A stretch of DNA of 64,000 bases from Oreohelix idahoensis (GCA_024509875.1 JAMPIV010012433.1:186001-250000), one strand, 5' to 3'; positions 32,336-45,140 are shown, counted from the stretch's first letter. Numbers and translations: made by a program. Notes: generated by a model from the letters alone, not told the origin.

Positions 32336-34560
32336 TTGTCCACAGTTGGCTGATGAGATTGGTAAAATGAAATCTGGTAATAGTTCTGGTCCAGTTAACC
32401 TTTACAATTATTGTTCTAGTTTGGTCTCTCTCATAAAAAATGAAGAAAATGGACCGCACAGGTCATAGCCCGAAGACTCAACAATATTATAACGTTTCTG
32501 GTTGCTTATAAGATTATAAGACTATAGAACGTAAGTTCATATGATCATAAGTCTGCTAGTACGCAGGTTTTGGCCAGCCTATATTATAGGAAAGAAATAT
32601 AAACATTTAAACATAATATTAATATTATATCTTCCACGTGTTAAAGTAAGCCCTCTTCACCACTCCGTTATAAATTCGATTTAAAACACAAGGGTCTAGC
32701 TTATCCTATCGTTTTTTTAAACGTGTGATATGAACACTAGCCATTTATGAACTTTACATAAAATGGATAGAAGTAAATAATATATATACCGTCAGTAGAC
32801 AGTTATTTAATGTATGTACTAGTCAATTTAAAACATCTCTTATTTTACAGCTGGAAATATTTAGCTATAAGTTATTCAATTTAACACAGAAAATCCCAGT
32901 GAAATATAAATGAAAACTTTAAACACATTAAATTACTTAAGATGCTAGTATATAAATTACCACAAAACAGAAGAAACTGAAAATATCTCTACGAATACAA
33001 GAAGTACTATGTACGAAAACTCTCATAATATCGAGCTAGTTATTCTCAGAATTCTCTGAGTAGTCACTCACATGATACGATATCTGAGCTAGGAGAGACG
33101 AAGAATATATCTATGGATTCCGTTCTTTCGCTCCTTAATGCGAAAGTCACACCTCCGACCAGGGCCGGGTCAATTTGCCGTTCCATTCCTGAATAAAAGG
33201 TAATTTCTTCACCTCTGCCGCCTCTCAGCTACGTAAGTAATTCCCTTGAAAATGTAACACTCCAAGTACGTCTCAGGCTTATCGGTCCGTTTCTCTGATC
33301 AAAGAACGATTACGCCGTAACGCTCACTTCGCTCTGTTCCACGTTCGTGCTTAATTGCCAGATGGCTCGCGTGTTAATTGCGATGGTGAATCAGGCGTTA
33401 CTGTATAGCAAAAAATAAACTAGAGGGAGAGGGTCAAAAGTGGATGATCACTGCTGCACTATTTCTATATGTGACATCGAGAAGAAAATTAGCACACACA
33501 AAAAAGCATCAGAGAACGCTGAAGGTAGCTGCTGCACGTGACGAGCACGCTTCACCACAAGACGTGAATAGTCTTGTAACAGACATGGCCGAATGGCACA
33601 TTTTTCTAAGAGTCATTAATTAAAACAGGGAAAATCGATATTAATCAGCTTACATCAATAAACATTACACAAAAGAGGAAAATCCATTCAGTACATACAC
33701 GAGTCTTTTCTTCTCAGTTTGCAGTGTGGAACACTGGACAGAGGTCTGGACTATGAAGTAAAAACATAGCTGACGATTTAAAATCATCTTAAAAACATTA
33801 AACATAGCTAATTCACTATTTTTGTGCCAGCAAACGCTAGGAGGCCCACGGGATCTCAAAGGAGATAAAGAAAAAAATAGGGCTACTTCACACTCAGGCA
33901 AATCGTAAGTGGTGATTATTATGACGTTGTGGATGGGGATGGCAACTCATCGTATAAAACATATTGCTGCAGAAAACATCAATGCAAGATTACATTTATG
34001 TTTTTAATTGAGGTTTTCTGTAAAGGAGAGAGTTTCATGATTCAAAGGGCGCAAAACTGAAATGCTGATGATCATGAGACACCACTAGTCGACCGTTCTT
34101 TGCGCGTACTAGACAATGTACAAGTATAGCTCAGCCAGTTAGCTACATCGGCCATCTTGGATGCCAGGGATGGAAATTTCTTTCACTGCATACGTTTCAT
34201 CACCATTGTTTTACTATTTTTGTTTTTCTTTGTGGAGCAGGAAGCTACCGCTCAATGTGGTCCTCTTACAGTAAACCTGCACCAAGCATTTACATACATT
34301 TGCAGCGGTTGTTTCTCTGGCAAGTTGGTTTAAATAATGCACTGGTTACGTTTACAAGGATTATATTATAAGTAACCGCAACAACGCTTGCGACATCTGA
34401 CAGTTTCTACGTGCCTGGTCAACAATTTGAAATACGAGATTGTGGGTATAACTTTTAACGTTCCTACAGTCAATAAATAATAAACATAAATGGGAATGTT
34501 CCAGGTACTTGTAAGGAGATAACATGAGAGAATCGTGGTTAAAAGCTCTGCCAATGTATC
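32336..34560. other. Intron, no recognised gene
   Basis: About 2.2 kb without a credible exon or named repeat. A few short minus-strand open frames have no splice support. Confidence 0.35.
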
Positions 34561-34564
34561 CCTC

Positions 34565-34690
34565 CCGAGGCGGTGATCCAGGGTTCGAGTCCTCGGTAAG
34601 CCTGTCCTTCTGTTGAGTTTCTTTTATCTAGTTTTCTACTTCTTCATCGTCGTACGAGTGCCTGCAACACACCTTAATGTGAATTATTTA
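34565..34690 (+). mobile_element. SINE family 3, partial copy
   Basis: It carries GATCCAGGGTTCGAGTCCTC (box B), a GGTAAGCC...GTCCTTCTGTTGAG block, CTAGTTTTCTACTTCTTC and CGTACGAGTGCCTG, shared with the copies at 31-32 kb. Confidence 0.55.
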
Positions 34691-35035
34691 TTTACTGTTC
34701 ACAGGCCTCGAGTTTTACTGTTTATATACTTCAATTGTTCCTTCAGGTATCTGTGTTTACCCTTCAAGAATTGATACAGCATCCTATGATACTGTGCACT
34801 TAGCACCCCCAGTGGGATCATAAATCACTTGCCCTGTACGGTATAGGAAATAGTCATGCCCTACTTCGTCCTCTAATAAAGTACAATGAGAAAATGTGAA
34901 TCGAGAATGTCAATGCTAGATGATAGGTAAATGCAAACATGGACTGGGATGTTAAGTCAGTCACTCGAAGCTTTTTGAATAATGTTTTCACTTCTGCTCT
35001 CTTTTCTTTACTAGTATAAATGTATTTTTGTAACA

Positions 35036-35150
35036 AGAAACTTAGCCTCGTTTTGGGAGAGGCGCGGCCTGTTCAAATTAGACACACGGTCCGTCAGTTA
35101 TATTAAGGCGCATGTCTACATAAAACACCTTATTGTCTGGTTTCAATTCT
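35036..35150. repeat. Interspersed repeat, copy 1
   Basis: GCCTCGTTTTGGGAGAGGCG through GCGCATGTCTACATAAAACACC. A diverged copy is at 40,908-41,010 in the same orientation. Class unknown. Confidence 0.6.
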
Positions 35151-35265
35151 AATAATTTTGAGTGAAAAAGAATTATAATATCTTTTCTGTCTATTTTAGA
35201 TGTTGCTCTGTGTATTTAGATCATCATTGAATGACGTACAGGCATGTAGATGGACAGATGTGGGA

Positions 35266-36221
35266 TGTCACGGAACAGTTCATGAGTGTGAATGATGATA
35301 GTGGTTGGTGTTAAGGGTCACTGAACTGTTGTTAACACTTGGTTAAGTGTAACTCAGGGATTGAGTTCATGTCTGACTTTATGTCAACTTGGGGTGACTT
35401 GTGCATGCGTTGAGAGAAAGCATGTAGTGAATACAAGTCTGGTGGGACCGTATTAGTCTATGTTTGACAGCCGAGCTGGGCGCGGGAGTCTGTGTTCGGA
35501 AGCCGAGCTGTAAGCTCGTATTTGTGACTGAGAGGATCCATAGTTGTGATTATGATATTTATGCTGTGATAGATTCTATCCACTTATTTTCTTAATGGCG
35601 ATGTGTTTCTCGCCTGGAGACGCTCCTGTTGGAGCCTTATAAGTATGTTCATGGAGAACATTATAAGGTGACGTTTTTCCACCTTGGAGCTACGGAGGAG
35701 TAAGGCGACGCGTTTCCCGCCTTGTAGCTAGAATAGATAAAGTACAGGCGAAGTGTATTTTCCCGCCTGGAGAGGATTCTTTGAATCTATATGGCGATGT
35801 TCATGCCGCCTATCACTAATGATATGTGATATACACCTGGATGGTGTTTTATTAGTGCGAGGGTTTTTTTTCCGCACGTAGAGTTGTTTGAGGGATTATT
35901 GTGTGCGAAGAGTGTAGGCCGCACCAAGGACATTCTGTACATTGTTAGTGTGTAGTCGGAGAGACTGTTTATGAATACTAGTTCGTTATGCCGTACAGGC
36001 AGTGTTAGCCTAAGTATTGGTTCAGTGTTGTTGACAAGAAGTTTGATATCCAGGACATGTATGTGAATGTTCTAATAAATGTTATGGAACTGTAACCAGT
36101 GGCGTTGTATTACTGCATACACCTGGCATTGTTGATCTTCATCTACACACACGCCACACCCCATCATCATATATCTATATAGTGCCCTGATATCTGGGTG
36201 CTTATAATATTGTTCCTGACA
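35266..36221. mobile_element. LTR-like unit (solo or 5' LTR), 956 bp
   Basis: It starts TGTCACGGAACAG and ends TGTTCCTGACA, giving TG...CA borders with a nearly matching 11-12-bp inverted terminal repeat. An AATAAA signal at 36,074-36,079 sits where an LTR polyadenylation site would. Immediately downstream AGTGGGGACATCATCG could be a primer-binding site. No 5-bp target duplication was seen, so it is more likely a 5' LTR remnant than a clean solo LTR. No coding sequence follows. Confidence 0.45.
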
Positions 36222-36239
36222 AGTGGGGACATCATCGTT

Positions 36240-37006
36240 TAAACAAGTTCTGACAGGTATAAAGTCACAATCTTATCAACCCAAATGAAGATGAAACTCA
36301 AGAGATATACAACGGTACATAACTACTGACAACCGTAGAGAAAATCAGTAGGAAATCAGAAAACAAGAGACAATTTTACAGACACAGTAAAATCACAGTA
36401 TCCAATAAATACTAAGTGCACCAAAAGTTGAAGATGTAGCGAATAAGTATACCTCTGGGAACAGATTAAACCTAAACGGGATGAGATATGTGAAGAAATA
36501 GTGGGAAAAACAGAACGCCAACAAAAAGCATGGATAACAACAGAAACCAATAATAAGAAAACAGACAGAAAAAAAACAACAAGAAAGCAACTTTAAACAG
36601 AAGCAAGAATAGAAGATCCAAGCTAAAGCTCAAGAAGTGCACACCGAAGTAAAATAAAGAGGTAAGAATTTGCCGTTGAATCCATAGTTACCATCACAGT
36701 AATTAGGCCGTAGCAATGGCTCTTTCCTCACCACTTTGTTTAATATTACAATTTTGCAAGTCTTAAACTCCCAATCGTTCTTAATCGCTCTTTACGACAT
36801 TCCAGTATTCGCTCTCCAGTATAGTGCCTCCGAATTTACAAGACTGACTGTCAGATAGTGTACATACTAGTGTTTCTCTCTAATCTGCCCTTGAACTTCC
36901 CACCTGGCAGCTTGGATATTTAGTTTCACCGGATATCAATTTGTTCTCACGTTAGCCAATTTGCGTGTGCGTTCTATTACGAGAGAAACCAGGTGCTTTT
37001 ATTTAC
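36240..37006. other. Intron downstream of SLC24 exon
   Basis: The sequence follows the donor of the exon at 37,198-37,007. Nothing else is recognised in it. Confidence 0.4.
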
Positions 37007-37198
37007 CTGTGAGCTCGGGCTCGTTTCATATCCTCTGGAATCACGTGCTCGTCTGGAGGTTTAGCGACCAATGGCTGACGCTCTAACTTGGCCATCATCT
37101 GAGAGACCCATGCCCTTGAGTTCTTTTCCAGAGGTCGGTTGAAATACATGATAGTGATATAAAGGCAATACAAGAACACCATCATGAGGGCTTCGTAC
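37007..37198 (-). CDS. SLC24/NCKX exon: last helix of first cluster and start of cytoplasmic loop
   Basis: 192-bp internal exon. Its acceptor CTCTATTGCAG| is followed by the last base of a Trp codon and YEALMMVFLYCLYITIMYFN. This is the family's conserved Y-E-A plus hydrophobic helix ending in F-N, and then a hydrophilic stretch (about 40 residues to RARAHR) that begins the large cytoplasmic loop. The donor is CAG|GTAAAT, leaving two bases of a codon. It joins in phase to the exon at 47,177-47,077, restoring the conserved W-Y-E. It does not join in phase to 661-440. Confidence 0.85.
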
Positions 37199-37935
37199 CT
37201 GCAATAGAGATCATTCCAAAATAATACTTAAGACGGTTTATATTCAAGAATTATATTTAGTGAGAAGATTTAAAGTGCGACCTGTCTCCTTCAGTAGCAT
37301 GCACCATGGTAGATAATGGCCTGTTAAAAACGTTCACTTTTACCAGTAATCTTCGTCTTCTCCTTCTTCTTCTTCGTACACAATCAGATTTTTACTGAAA
37401 TATCTTCACAGGAAGCAGTGTTAACTTGAGGCTATTTGCATCTGCATAGAGTTTGTTCCAGAAATGGTAAAGACAAAAGCCAGCTATCAGAAAATAATTT
37501 TTTTTTTTTTAATATTTCAAATACAGGCGTTTAATGCACTAAAAGCCACAAATAATTTTTCAAGGAGTTTACAGCTTGCAGTAAAAAAATGTAACATCAA
37601 ATTGACAAAAAGCGTGGGGCGCTTATCATACATTTTATTTATCCATCAAACCCGGTCCATAAAAAATGCCGTGCAGAAGTCGGATGTGTCGACCGAAAGG
37701 TGCAGATATCACAGCTTAGGCGCAAACAGACACAACGCAACCAACGTCCTTTTCAGGGCGAACGAGGAAGAAGGAAGAAGAAGATTTATCCATAAGTGTT
37801 TAGTGAAGTATAAAGCAGAAGTTAATTTCATGTAGAATCAGCGCCCACCCCCCCCCCCCCCCCCCCCCCCGTTCCCCCCATGCTTTTTAACATAACTGAC
37901 TATGGGAATGCGCCCCTGAGGCGACAGGCCTCAGC
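37199..37935. other. Intron, no recognised gene
   Basis: Contains a plus-strand open frame at 37,464-37,835 that looks fortuitous, and a poly-C tract near 37,843-37,870. Confidence 0.4.
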
Positions 37936-37939
37936 TGCT

Positions 37940-38225
37940 TATTTTCCTGGTGTTCCTTTCCACGTTTTCTCCTCTCTTCTGCTTGCTGTAAGAGCTTCTT
38001 TTCGCCCAATCTGAGGTGCCGCCATAGACATCATTGCCACTTGGTGCGATCGGTAGCTTCATCTCCCCAAGTTGCTGGATTTATGTCCAGTGTCCTCATG
38101 TCTCTCTTGCACACATCTTTGAACCTCAGCTGCATTCGCAGAGAAAACAAGATGTTCTTTTGCCATCTTCCAGTTGTCCGTAGAAGATATCTTTCAGGAT
38201 GCGACCATCTTTTATGCGGTGGACA
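37940..38225 (-). pseudogene. LINE C-terminal fragment
   Basis: The minus strand shows DGRILKDIFYGQLEDGKRT then a broken MQLRFKDVCKRDMRTLDINP with DEATDRTKW, the terminal segment typical of LINE reverse transcriptases, and an E/K/R-rich end. A diverged copy is at 39,812-40,056. Confidence 0.65.
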
Positions 38226-39260
38226 TGTCTAGAAGGCATCCCTTGTTCTGAAATCCCGAAGGTAAAAGAACGAACGAAAGAACGATCTTTATTTTAAAAG
38301 GGTTAAGAATTGGGCACGTAGGCCCGTCTGACATTCTCTGCCCCTCCTCTCTCTCATCATGTATACTGTATCCTTTCATCCCCACATTTACACCAAGCAT
38401 TATTCAGGCCTTTATCATTAAAAAGTAATATAACATCATAAATTTGCAATAATCAAAGTACGTTTAAAAAAAATTAAATTAGAAAAAATAAAAACAAACA
38501 AACAAAACCAAAACAAACAAACAATAAGACTGACAAAAATCGAATTCCTCATACAGTAAATTAGACAGAGATTTGAGGAATAGACAGATGGTGTGTTATA
38601 AGAACTCGTGAAACATTCTAACTGAATGACTGGGGACTCGGTGTGATTTCCAGTGTGTGCGACAAATTTTGCCAGAGGGGAGCAGCTTTGAGTCCCTATA
38701 GCAGATTCTGCCGTAGGGATTGAAAAGAAATTGGAGATTTGAAAAAAAAACCCAGCAAATTAGAAATGAAGGTCATAAAGAGGTCATGGAAAGATCCTAC
38801 ATAGCTGGCACAGAGCAGGAGGACTTGAAGTGTATTTTTGCGAGTGCCCGTGCTCCGAGGGCCTCATGTCTTACATTCTTTATAATTCATTCTTCCTTAC
38901 TTCTTTTTATCATTAATTAATTTATTCATTTCATTACACTTTAGCTCCCCGTGGAGCACGGGTACTCACAAAATATACTCCAAGTCCTCCTGTTCTGTAC
39001 CATTCGTGTAGGGCCTTGTCATGTCTTCTTTGATAATTTAAAAAAAAAGATCCTTCTATTTCTGTTACCCTGGTGATCCCAGAACGAAGGCTGCCTTGTA
39101 ATGCTATGAACTGGTTTTCTGAAGGTTTATTTCCTTCAAAGATTCATAATTTCTTCCTTCTAGGGGTAATTCTGTGAGGGGATGCAAAGATGATTTATTC
39201 GTGCTGTCACGCTTCCTTCAAGTGTCTGTATCGCCTTAGATCTGTCGCCTCTTGCATATT
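38226..39260. other. No recognised gene; SINE debris
   Basis: A short SINE family 1 piece lies near 38,660-38,722 (CCTATAGCAGATTCTGCCGT). The rest is AT-rich with no recognised feature. Confidence 0.4.
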
Positions 39261-39275
39261 CCTCTTGCTTTAGGC

Positions 39276-39471
39276 CAGTGATTCTCAGTCCATGTGCCGC
39301 GGGAAACACGGATATAGCTTACATACTTCACAATTCCCTGACTCACAGTTTTATACGGCGTGCCTTTGACTGATTTCCTGTTATTACATTTTACTTGTCA
39401 GTTTTTTTTAACATGAGGTAGCCAGCTTCTAAGACTCTGAAATTTGATTCCCTAAAAATTGATAACTACTG
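39276..39471. mobile_element. hAT-type MITE, 196 bp
   Basis: It starts CAGTGATTCTCAGTCCATG and ends GATAACTACTG, an imperfect inverted pair of hAT type. It is flanked by 8-bp repeats CTTTAGGC / CTTTAGAC (7 of 8) at 39,268-39,275 and 39,472-39,479. Length equals that of the MITE at 15,083-15,278, so they are likely one family. Confidence 0.7.
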
Positions 39472-39811
39472 CTTTAGACGCTTCCATTCTGAAGTTATAG
39501 GTCCATTTTGATGTTTGATTAAGCTCTCACACCAATATTGCCAAGCCACATTATCCCTTGCTGTCCAGTTTTATTTTCCTTTGCATCCCTTGTCCAAACA
39601 TTGTAGTTGACGTTATCCGTACTTATTAAAGTGTATCCAGTTTCAACGGTTGCGTTTCACAGAAATCTCATGGCACAAGTATTGATTTCTCCCGCCTATT
39701 CTTTGGTTGATATACAGACTTGGCTTGGACGCCAGTGGTTAGATATAGTAGTAGCTTGGTCTAATCATTTCTGACTATGAGCTTAATGCACCTTTGAACT
39801 GATAACTCTCA

Positions 39812-40056
39812 GCTGCGCTTTGCCAGGTGTTCCTTTTGACGTGTTCTTTTCTTTTCTGCTTGTTGTAAGAGACTATGTTCCTTTGCTGTAGGAGCATCTT
39901 TATTTGGTGCGATCGGCAGCTTCCTCCGTCAAGAGCCTTCATGCCTGTCTTGCACACATCATTGAACGACAGCTGTTGTCGCCGGCTGTTCTTTTGCCAT
40001 CTGCCAGTTGTCTGTAGAAAATATCTTGGTGGGTACGATCATCTTCCGTGAATCCA
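39812..40056 (-). pseudogene. LINE C-terminal fragment
   Basis: It aligns by eye with 37,940-38,225: GCACACATC-TTGAAC, TTCTTTTGCCATCT-CCAGTTGTC and GGTGCGATCGG-AGCTTC blocks are shared. More degraded. Confidence 0.6.
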
Positions 40057-40059
40057 AAG

Positions 40060-40905
40060 ATATAAAGGGAGATACAAATCATTATTTTTTTCTTTGTTGG
40101 TTATTGAACCGAGTTTTCTCTTCATTTTGTTATTGAATTTTGGACCTTGCACAAACCATTGAATTTAGTTTTGTGCATGGGATACTCGGTGTAACCCCAT
40201 ATGGGTTATAATTTAGGTGTACAGTGTTCCTTTTGTCTATATAAGTACCTTATTTCTGTTATTTTTCCAGACTGCAAATTCTCTGGCGTTTGGTGTGGCG
40301 TTCTCTAAGATCTGGTGGTGTATCTCTTCCCTGTTATTGAGTATATTTCCCGTCATCCTGTTGAGTTTTGGGATGTTTGTGCTCTGATTTATTGTATGCT
40401 ACTTTCTTATTTATTGCCCTTGATATTAACTCATGTATTTATGTTGGGAATGCACTGCTTTGTAATGTTTTAAAATTTATCTTATTTTTGTAGTGAATAT
40501 TTGTGGTGAATTTTCTCTTCATTCGTTTCTTGGTATCATCTTTACTATTATAGAGCACTGCCGACTAAACTTAAAATAATCATCATCATGAGCACATGCC
40601 TTTAACAAACATTTGCTTAGTCTTCATGTCCCGTACCATCAGCTCAATGCCTTCTTCATCTCCTTCATCTATGTCTCTGGCTCTCTTCTCCAAGTGTTCT
40701 TTGGCCTTCCTGTACCTCTCTTGCCCTGATGCACTCTAGAAGAAGGACTGACTGATAATGCTATCAAGAAATGTCCTGATCTTGTGTCCCATCTATCTAG
40801 CGTGGTCATCTCGTTCACCAACATGTCTGGTTCTTGTCACTAGTTCCACATTAACGATCTTGTCCTACCACTTTAACCATTCTATTCTTTTAAAAAAAAA
40901 ATAAA
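40060..40905. other. No recognised gene
   Basis: Non-coding. Positions 40,600-40,870 have a LINE-end flavour on the minus strand (CTTCTTCATCTCC...CTTGTCC) but no clear motif. Confidence 0.3.
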
Positions 40906-40907
40906 GT

Positions 40908-41010
40908 TTTGCCTCGTTTTGGCGAGGCGCGTCCCGTTCAACCTAGTCGGTTATATTAGGACGCATGTCCAAACATAAAACACCCTTAGGTCTGGGGTTA
41001 TATTCTACCC
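40908..41010. repeat. Interspersed repeat, copy 2
   Basis: GCCTCGTTTTGGCGAGGCGC through GACGCATGTCCAAACATAAA. Diverged copy of 35,036-35,150. Confidence 0.6.
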
Positions 41011-41595
41011 AGGCACTCATCTATGAAAGTCTGTAGCTGTTTTTGGTATAACCACAACGCCAACAACCTTGAAACTATAACACTAAATTACTCACATTCT
41101 GAGGCAGGTACTTATCATCCAGAGCCGTGCCGGAAGGTGTTGGTAATCACTTCTCTGGTGTTGCATATGATTTCTCTTGGTGACTTTCTCCATAACAAGT
41201 TATGAGTCACTCTTATTATTTAACTCTTTGTCTTCCTCGGTCTTTTCCTCTATTATCATTTGTCCCAGTTTACCCCTTCTCAGATTAAGTTCTAGCAACT
41301 TCCATTGACCTTTTTATCTTTGAAATTATCTGGCACTTTTCCACAGCTTTTATCAGATTACTGAGCTAGATTTTTTCATAACCATTCAGCTGCCCAAAGA
41401 GAATAGGTCGCCAACAAACTAATATTAACATCTCTTCCTCATCATTTTCCTGTCTCCTCTCCGAATGGCTTTTATTTTATCTACTCCTGCGTCTCTCAGC
41501 TTGGGGATTCCAGAATAAAGACAGCCTTGTATTGCTAACAACAGGCTGCCTCAGTGTGTGACCGATCCATGGCCAGCGTCTTCTTCTCATCTACT
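41011..41595. other. No recognised gene
   Basis: No feature recognised. Confidence 0.35.
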
Positions 41596-41599
41596 GAGG

Positions 41600-41740
41600 A
41601 AGACAGTCAAAGAGGGAAAGGTAGTCTCATAGCAGATACTGCCGTAGAGGAGTGACAAGTTAGAGACTCTGCTACACGACGTCCAGCTTTTAGGTGCGGT
41701 GATCAGTTCCTTTACCGCGGTAGATAGAAACAGCTAATAG
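41600..41740 (-). mobile_element. SINE, family 1 (partial)
   Basis: Shares AGCAGATACTGCCGTAGAGG, AAGTTAGAGACTCT and GTCCAGCTTTTAGGTGCGGT with the other copies. Confidence 0.6.
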
Positions 41741-43775
41741 AAGCAATCAACCTGTGGAAACATGTATCAACCTGTGGAAACATGTATCAACCTGGACCTA
41801 GTTATATTCGAACCGTGTCGAATCCACCGTCGGAGTCCATATAACAGCGTAGAATTCGTATTTCTTCCTTCCAGTGAAAGGTTTGTGACCCTAACCCCAG
41901 GAAATGAATACACATCCGGGTGTTTTATTGCTTGAAACCAGTGTAGTAAAATGTGCGAGAATAATCGCTCATTTCAGTAAGATTTTAGTCATAAAATGAT
42001 AATAAATAAACCCGCCCTATTGTGTCTGACGGTGATCTTCTCACACGCCAGCATAGCGCTGAATTTTGTGCAGTGCTAAAGCCTAAAGAACGATCCCACG
42101 GTAAAAATCTAACACGCGTTTTAGTTTCAGTTTCGAAAAACGCACTAATAACATTTAACATTTTGCCAGATCTGCTGCATACACACTGCAGCCAAGACTT
42201 ATAATTAACGATTTTGCGGAAGTGTGCCGCAAAATAATTATCTGAATTAACGTATTCTGTCAACAGTAACGCAAAATTTGGTAGTCTTTTGGACTTTTTC
42301 TAAGTAGCAATAACGAGACGACTGTAATACATTAACGCAAAATGCTACCATCGCCTTGCCAAAACCCGCGTCGTTCTGCACGCGAGACAAATAGTATATA
42401 CACGCTGTGGCAAAGCTAACGGATATACACACATAGACAGTTTAAATTCTCGACGCGTAGTGTAGTTGTGACGTCACAAAAACAAGTTGGTTTATTTGAA
42501 AAATTAAAAAGTGAGACAGAAGGAGGGGGACAAGATGGTAGACTTATGTAAAAAGTTATAATTAACGACTGTCAGTGATAAAACTGAAAATCTAAACGCA
42601 CATGAATATAGTCATAAAAATTATATATTCGTGTAGCTTAGTGTATTCTGAGCACAAATATGTTTTAATATTAATGGTAGTCAAATTATTAGCCAAGTTA
42701 TTGAGGAAATACTATTTGACTGGAAACGCGTAGACGAACGGACTGTTGTCTTTGCAGAGTATTGGTTGGGCAGAAAAGATAAAATCTATATTTAGAAAAA
42801 TCACTCCTAGAAGTGTGAAGTAGTGTTTTTCTTTTTAAATTTTTGAAAATTGAAATGCTAGACCCTCGCTGTGATTGGGCCGGTCTAGGCATATTGGCAA
42901 AAAGCATTTACAGCTCTACGCCAGTTGAAAAGAAATATGTTAGAAGCAAGCTGCGTTGTCCTCAGCAGTACCAAGTGTGTTATTAACCATTGGCAGTCTG
43001 AACAGAAGGCAAAGCTGAACTTAAACTACTATTTATGCTAAAGCCAGTCAACGTACGTTTGTGATATTTCTTTGAATTGTGGTAAGGAAGGAATTTATTA
43101 ATTTTGTTATTACAATAAAATTGGTGTCTGCGATACTGCTCAATTGGGAAGGTTTTCGACTAAGTACAGAGTCTCCAGCAGAGTTATGCAGGACCTGTGG
43201 GTTGTGTTAAAGCAGTAAAAGCAGTAAAATTAATGTGTATTGCATAACTGAAAATGATTTCCACAGTTGCCAGTGGGAAAGCTAACCCACGTTATCCTAT
43301 GGAAGATCATCATTGTTGAAGTGTCAGAGGCGTTGTAGCCCTTAAGGAACAAAATAGGGGCACTGGTAATGCATTGTCATCTCAGAGTGGTATGGGGTGG
43401 TCAGAGAGATCTGACCCTTTTTCTTTATGTCAATTATTACATGTGAAAGGGAATATAGATGTGTTTTTAAGAATCATAACGGTGTTTCAGAGGTTTTTTT
43501 CTGGTACAGTGTGGGTACCAGAACCCTGGTGGCGTTGTTGCAGTGTACTAAAGTAACCTATTGTTTGGACCCTGAGGTCTAGTTACTGCACCAGGAACCT
43601 TGTCAGCGTGGTCATACCAGAGAGCCTGTGAAAATGACAGCAACCTCTATTTTCTAGATAAGTGCCATACATGTCGGCAGTCAGTTTATCCACTATAATA
43701 CTATATTTCTGTATAGAAATAACATAAAATAAATTGTTGGCAAGAGATTTTCGTTTGTGGTTGTAGTCTTGACTC
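41741..43775. other. Intron, no recognised gene
   Basis: About 2 kb of sequence. Short 20-bp duplicates (ATCAACCTGTGGAAACATGT) lie at 41,747-41,790. No exon. Confidence 0.35.
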
Positions 43776-43777
43776 AG

Positions 43778-43895
<118 letters not shown>

Positions 43896-44184
43896 TAGTA
43901 AATACATGTGTTTGTAGTACTTGTACTTACAATACATCATACACTCATAACCCTAGACATATAGACGTAGCTAACATACATATTAGTCAAGAATAAGTCT
44001 GATTGAGGTCGTAAGGTGGTAGCAGAAAGGTGTTCTGATAAATCAACCCAACATTTAGTATAATCAGGGACCTTCACAGCTGACCTCATTCAGTACAATA
44101 GGAATAACATCTTATAACATCAAATCCACCACAACCAGGTCATGACCCATTATGTGCGAATAGAATGTGGTTTGTCTGTAAAAA

Positions 44185-44365
44185 CAGTAAAGGAGGTCCC
44201 ATAGCAGAAACTGCCTAAGAGGAGTCAAGTGTTAGAGACTTCAATACCAGAATCAGGTACCTATTTACAGGTGATTTGGTGTGTGACACTACCAGGTTTC
44301 GATCCGGGAAACCGGTAACTGCCGCCAGAGGACAGCGCTCCTACTGCTAAGCCAATGGTCTGTCT
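44185..44365 (-). mobile_element. SINE, family 1
   Basis: The minus strand starts with a tRNA-like head near 44,360 (GGCTTAGCAGTAGGAGCGCT) and box B GGATCGAAACC near 44,305. The body to 44,185 is shortened. Confidence 0.65.
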
Positions 44366-44845
44366 TTACATCTGTGTAAATAAACACTTAGATTGGTCCT
44401 TTTAAAGGGTGTAAGTCTGCAAACGCTACGGAAATGTTAGACGTGGCCATCTATGGTATTGTGTCCTGGGAACAGAGACCCAATTTTAACCACTTTTAGT
44501 AAAGATTTGAAACACTTGTCTTGTATATTTGTCGACTTGCAATCTTTAACACTCAAAATGTCTACATTTCACTCATCGCAGAGATCTAGCTTGCAGCTCC
44601 CTTCTTTGGTACGTTTAAATCGTTGATGTTTTGACTCAGTCACTTGTAAACAGTAACTAAAACAATTTGAAATAAGGTATAAACAACGTCATTATAGTAA
44701 ATAACTTTAAGGGAAATGAGAATATGACTATTTCGTATTTGAAGAGGCAATCGTCGAACGGTGAATTTTTAATTTACTGATTAAATCAACGTGTTTCTTC
44801 AAATAACCAGCTCGGCGAGTCTGTTGTTTTAAACACTTACTTACT
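44366..44845. other. No recognised gene
   Basis: No feature recognised. Confidence 0.35.
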
Positions 44846-44849
44846 TAGT

Positions 44850-44981
44850 TGTTCCTCTTCATGGCCATCACCAGTACCATTCCTGGAGAAAATCTACGGA
44901 GATATCAACAGCCTAAGGCTGACCACTGCTTTCTTTGAACTTATTCAAGTTGACATCTGAGGGTGAACGAAGAACAAGAAG
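44850..44981 (+). pseudogene. LINE 3' end (family with FLEKIYGD motif)
   Basis: Plus strand reads WPSPVPFLEKIYGDINSLRL then TTAFFELIQVDI and a stop, the final residues of a LINE polyprotein, followed by GTGAACGAAGAACAAGAAG as 3' tail. The same end occurs at 50,000-50,141. Confidence 0.7.
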
Positions 44982-45140
44982 TTCCCCTTCTACCGTGAGG
45001 TGTAGAGGTCTGGAAGAGAGAGCGCCATAATATCCTATCGGCTGTCTACCTCCTGGCCTGGTGTCATTCTAGTCCTCGGTCCTTCAAAGATTGTCTAATG
45101 TTTTCCTCCCAGCGGACTCTGGGTCGTCCTGGATGTCTGG
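44982..45140 (-). pseudogene. LINE C-terminal fragment, inverted relative of 21,690-21,905
   Basis: It is the reverse complement of the 21,733-21,890 segment: PRV-RW-E, SLKDRGLE-W and TADR motifs on the minus strand, ending CACGGTAGAAGGGGAA. It abuts the 3' tail of the plus-strand LINE end directly. Confidence 0.7.

Noticed and set aside
37464..37835. 123-residue plus-strand frame
   Set aside because: No domain, low-complexity flanks, no splice or start context, and it lies in an SLC24 intron.
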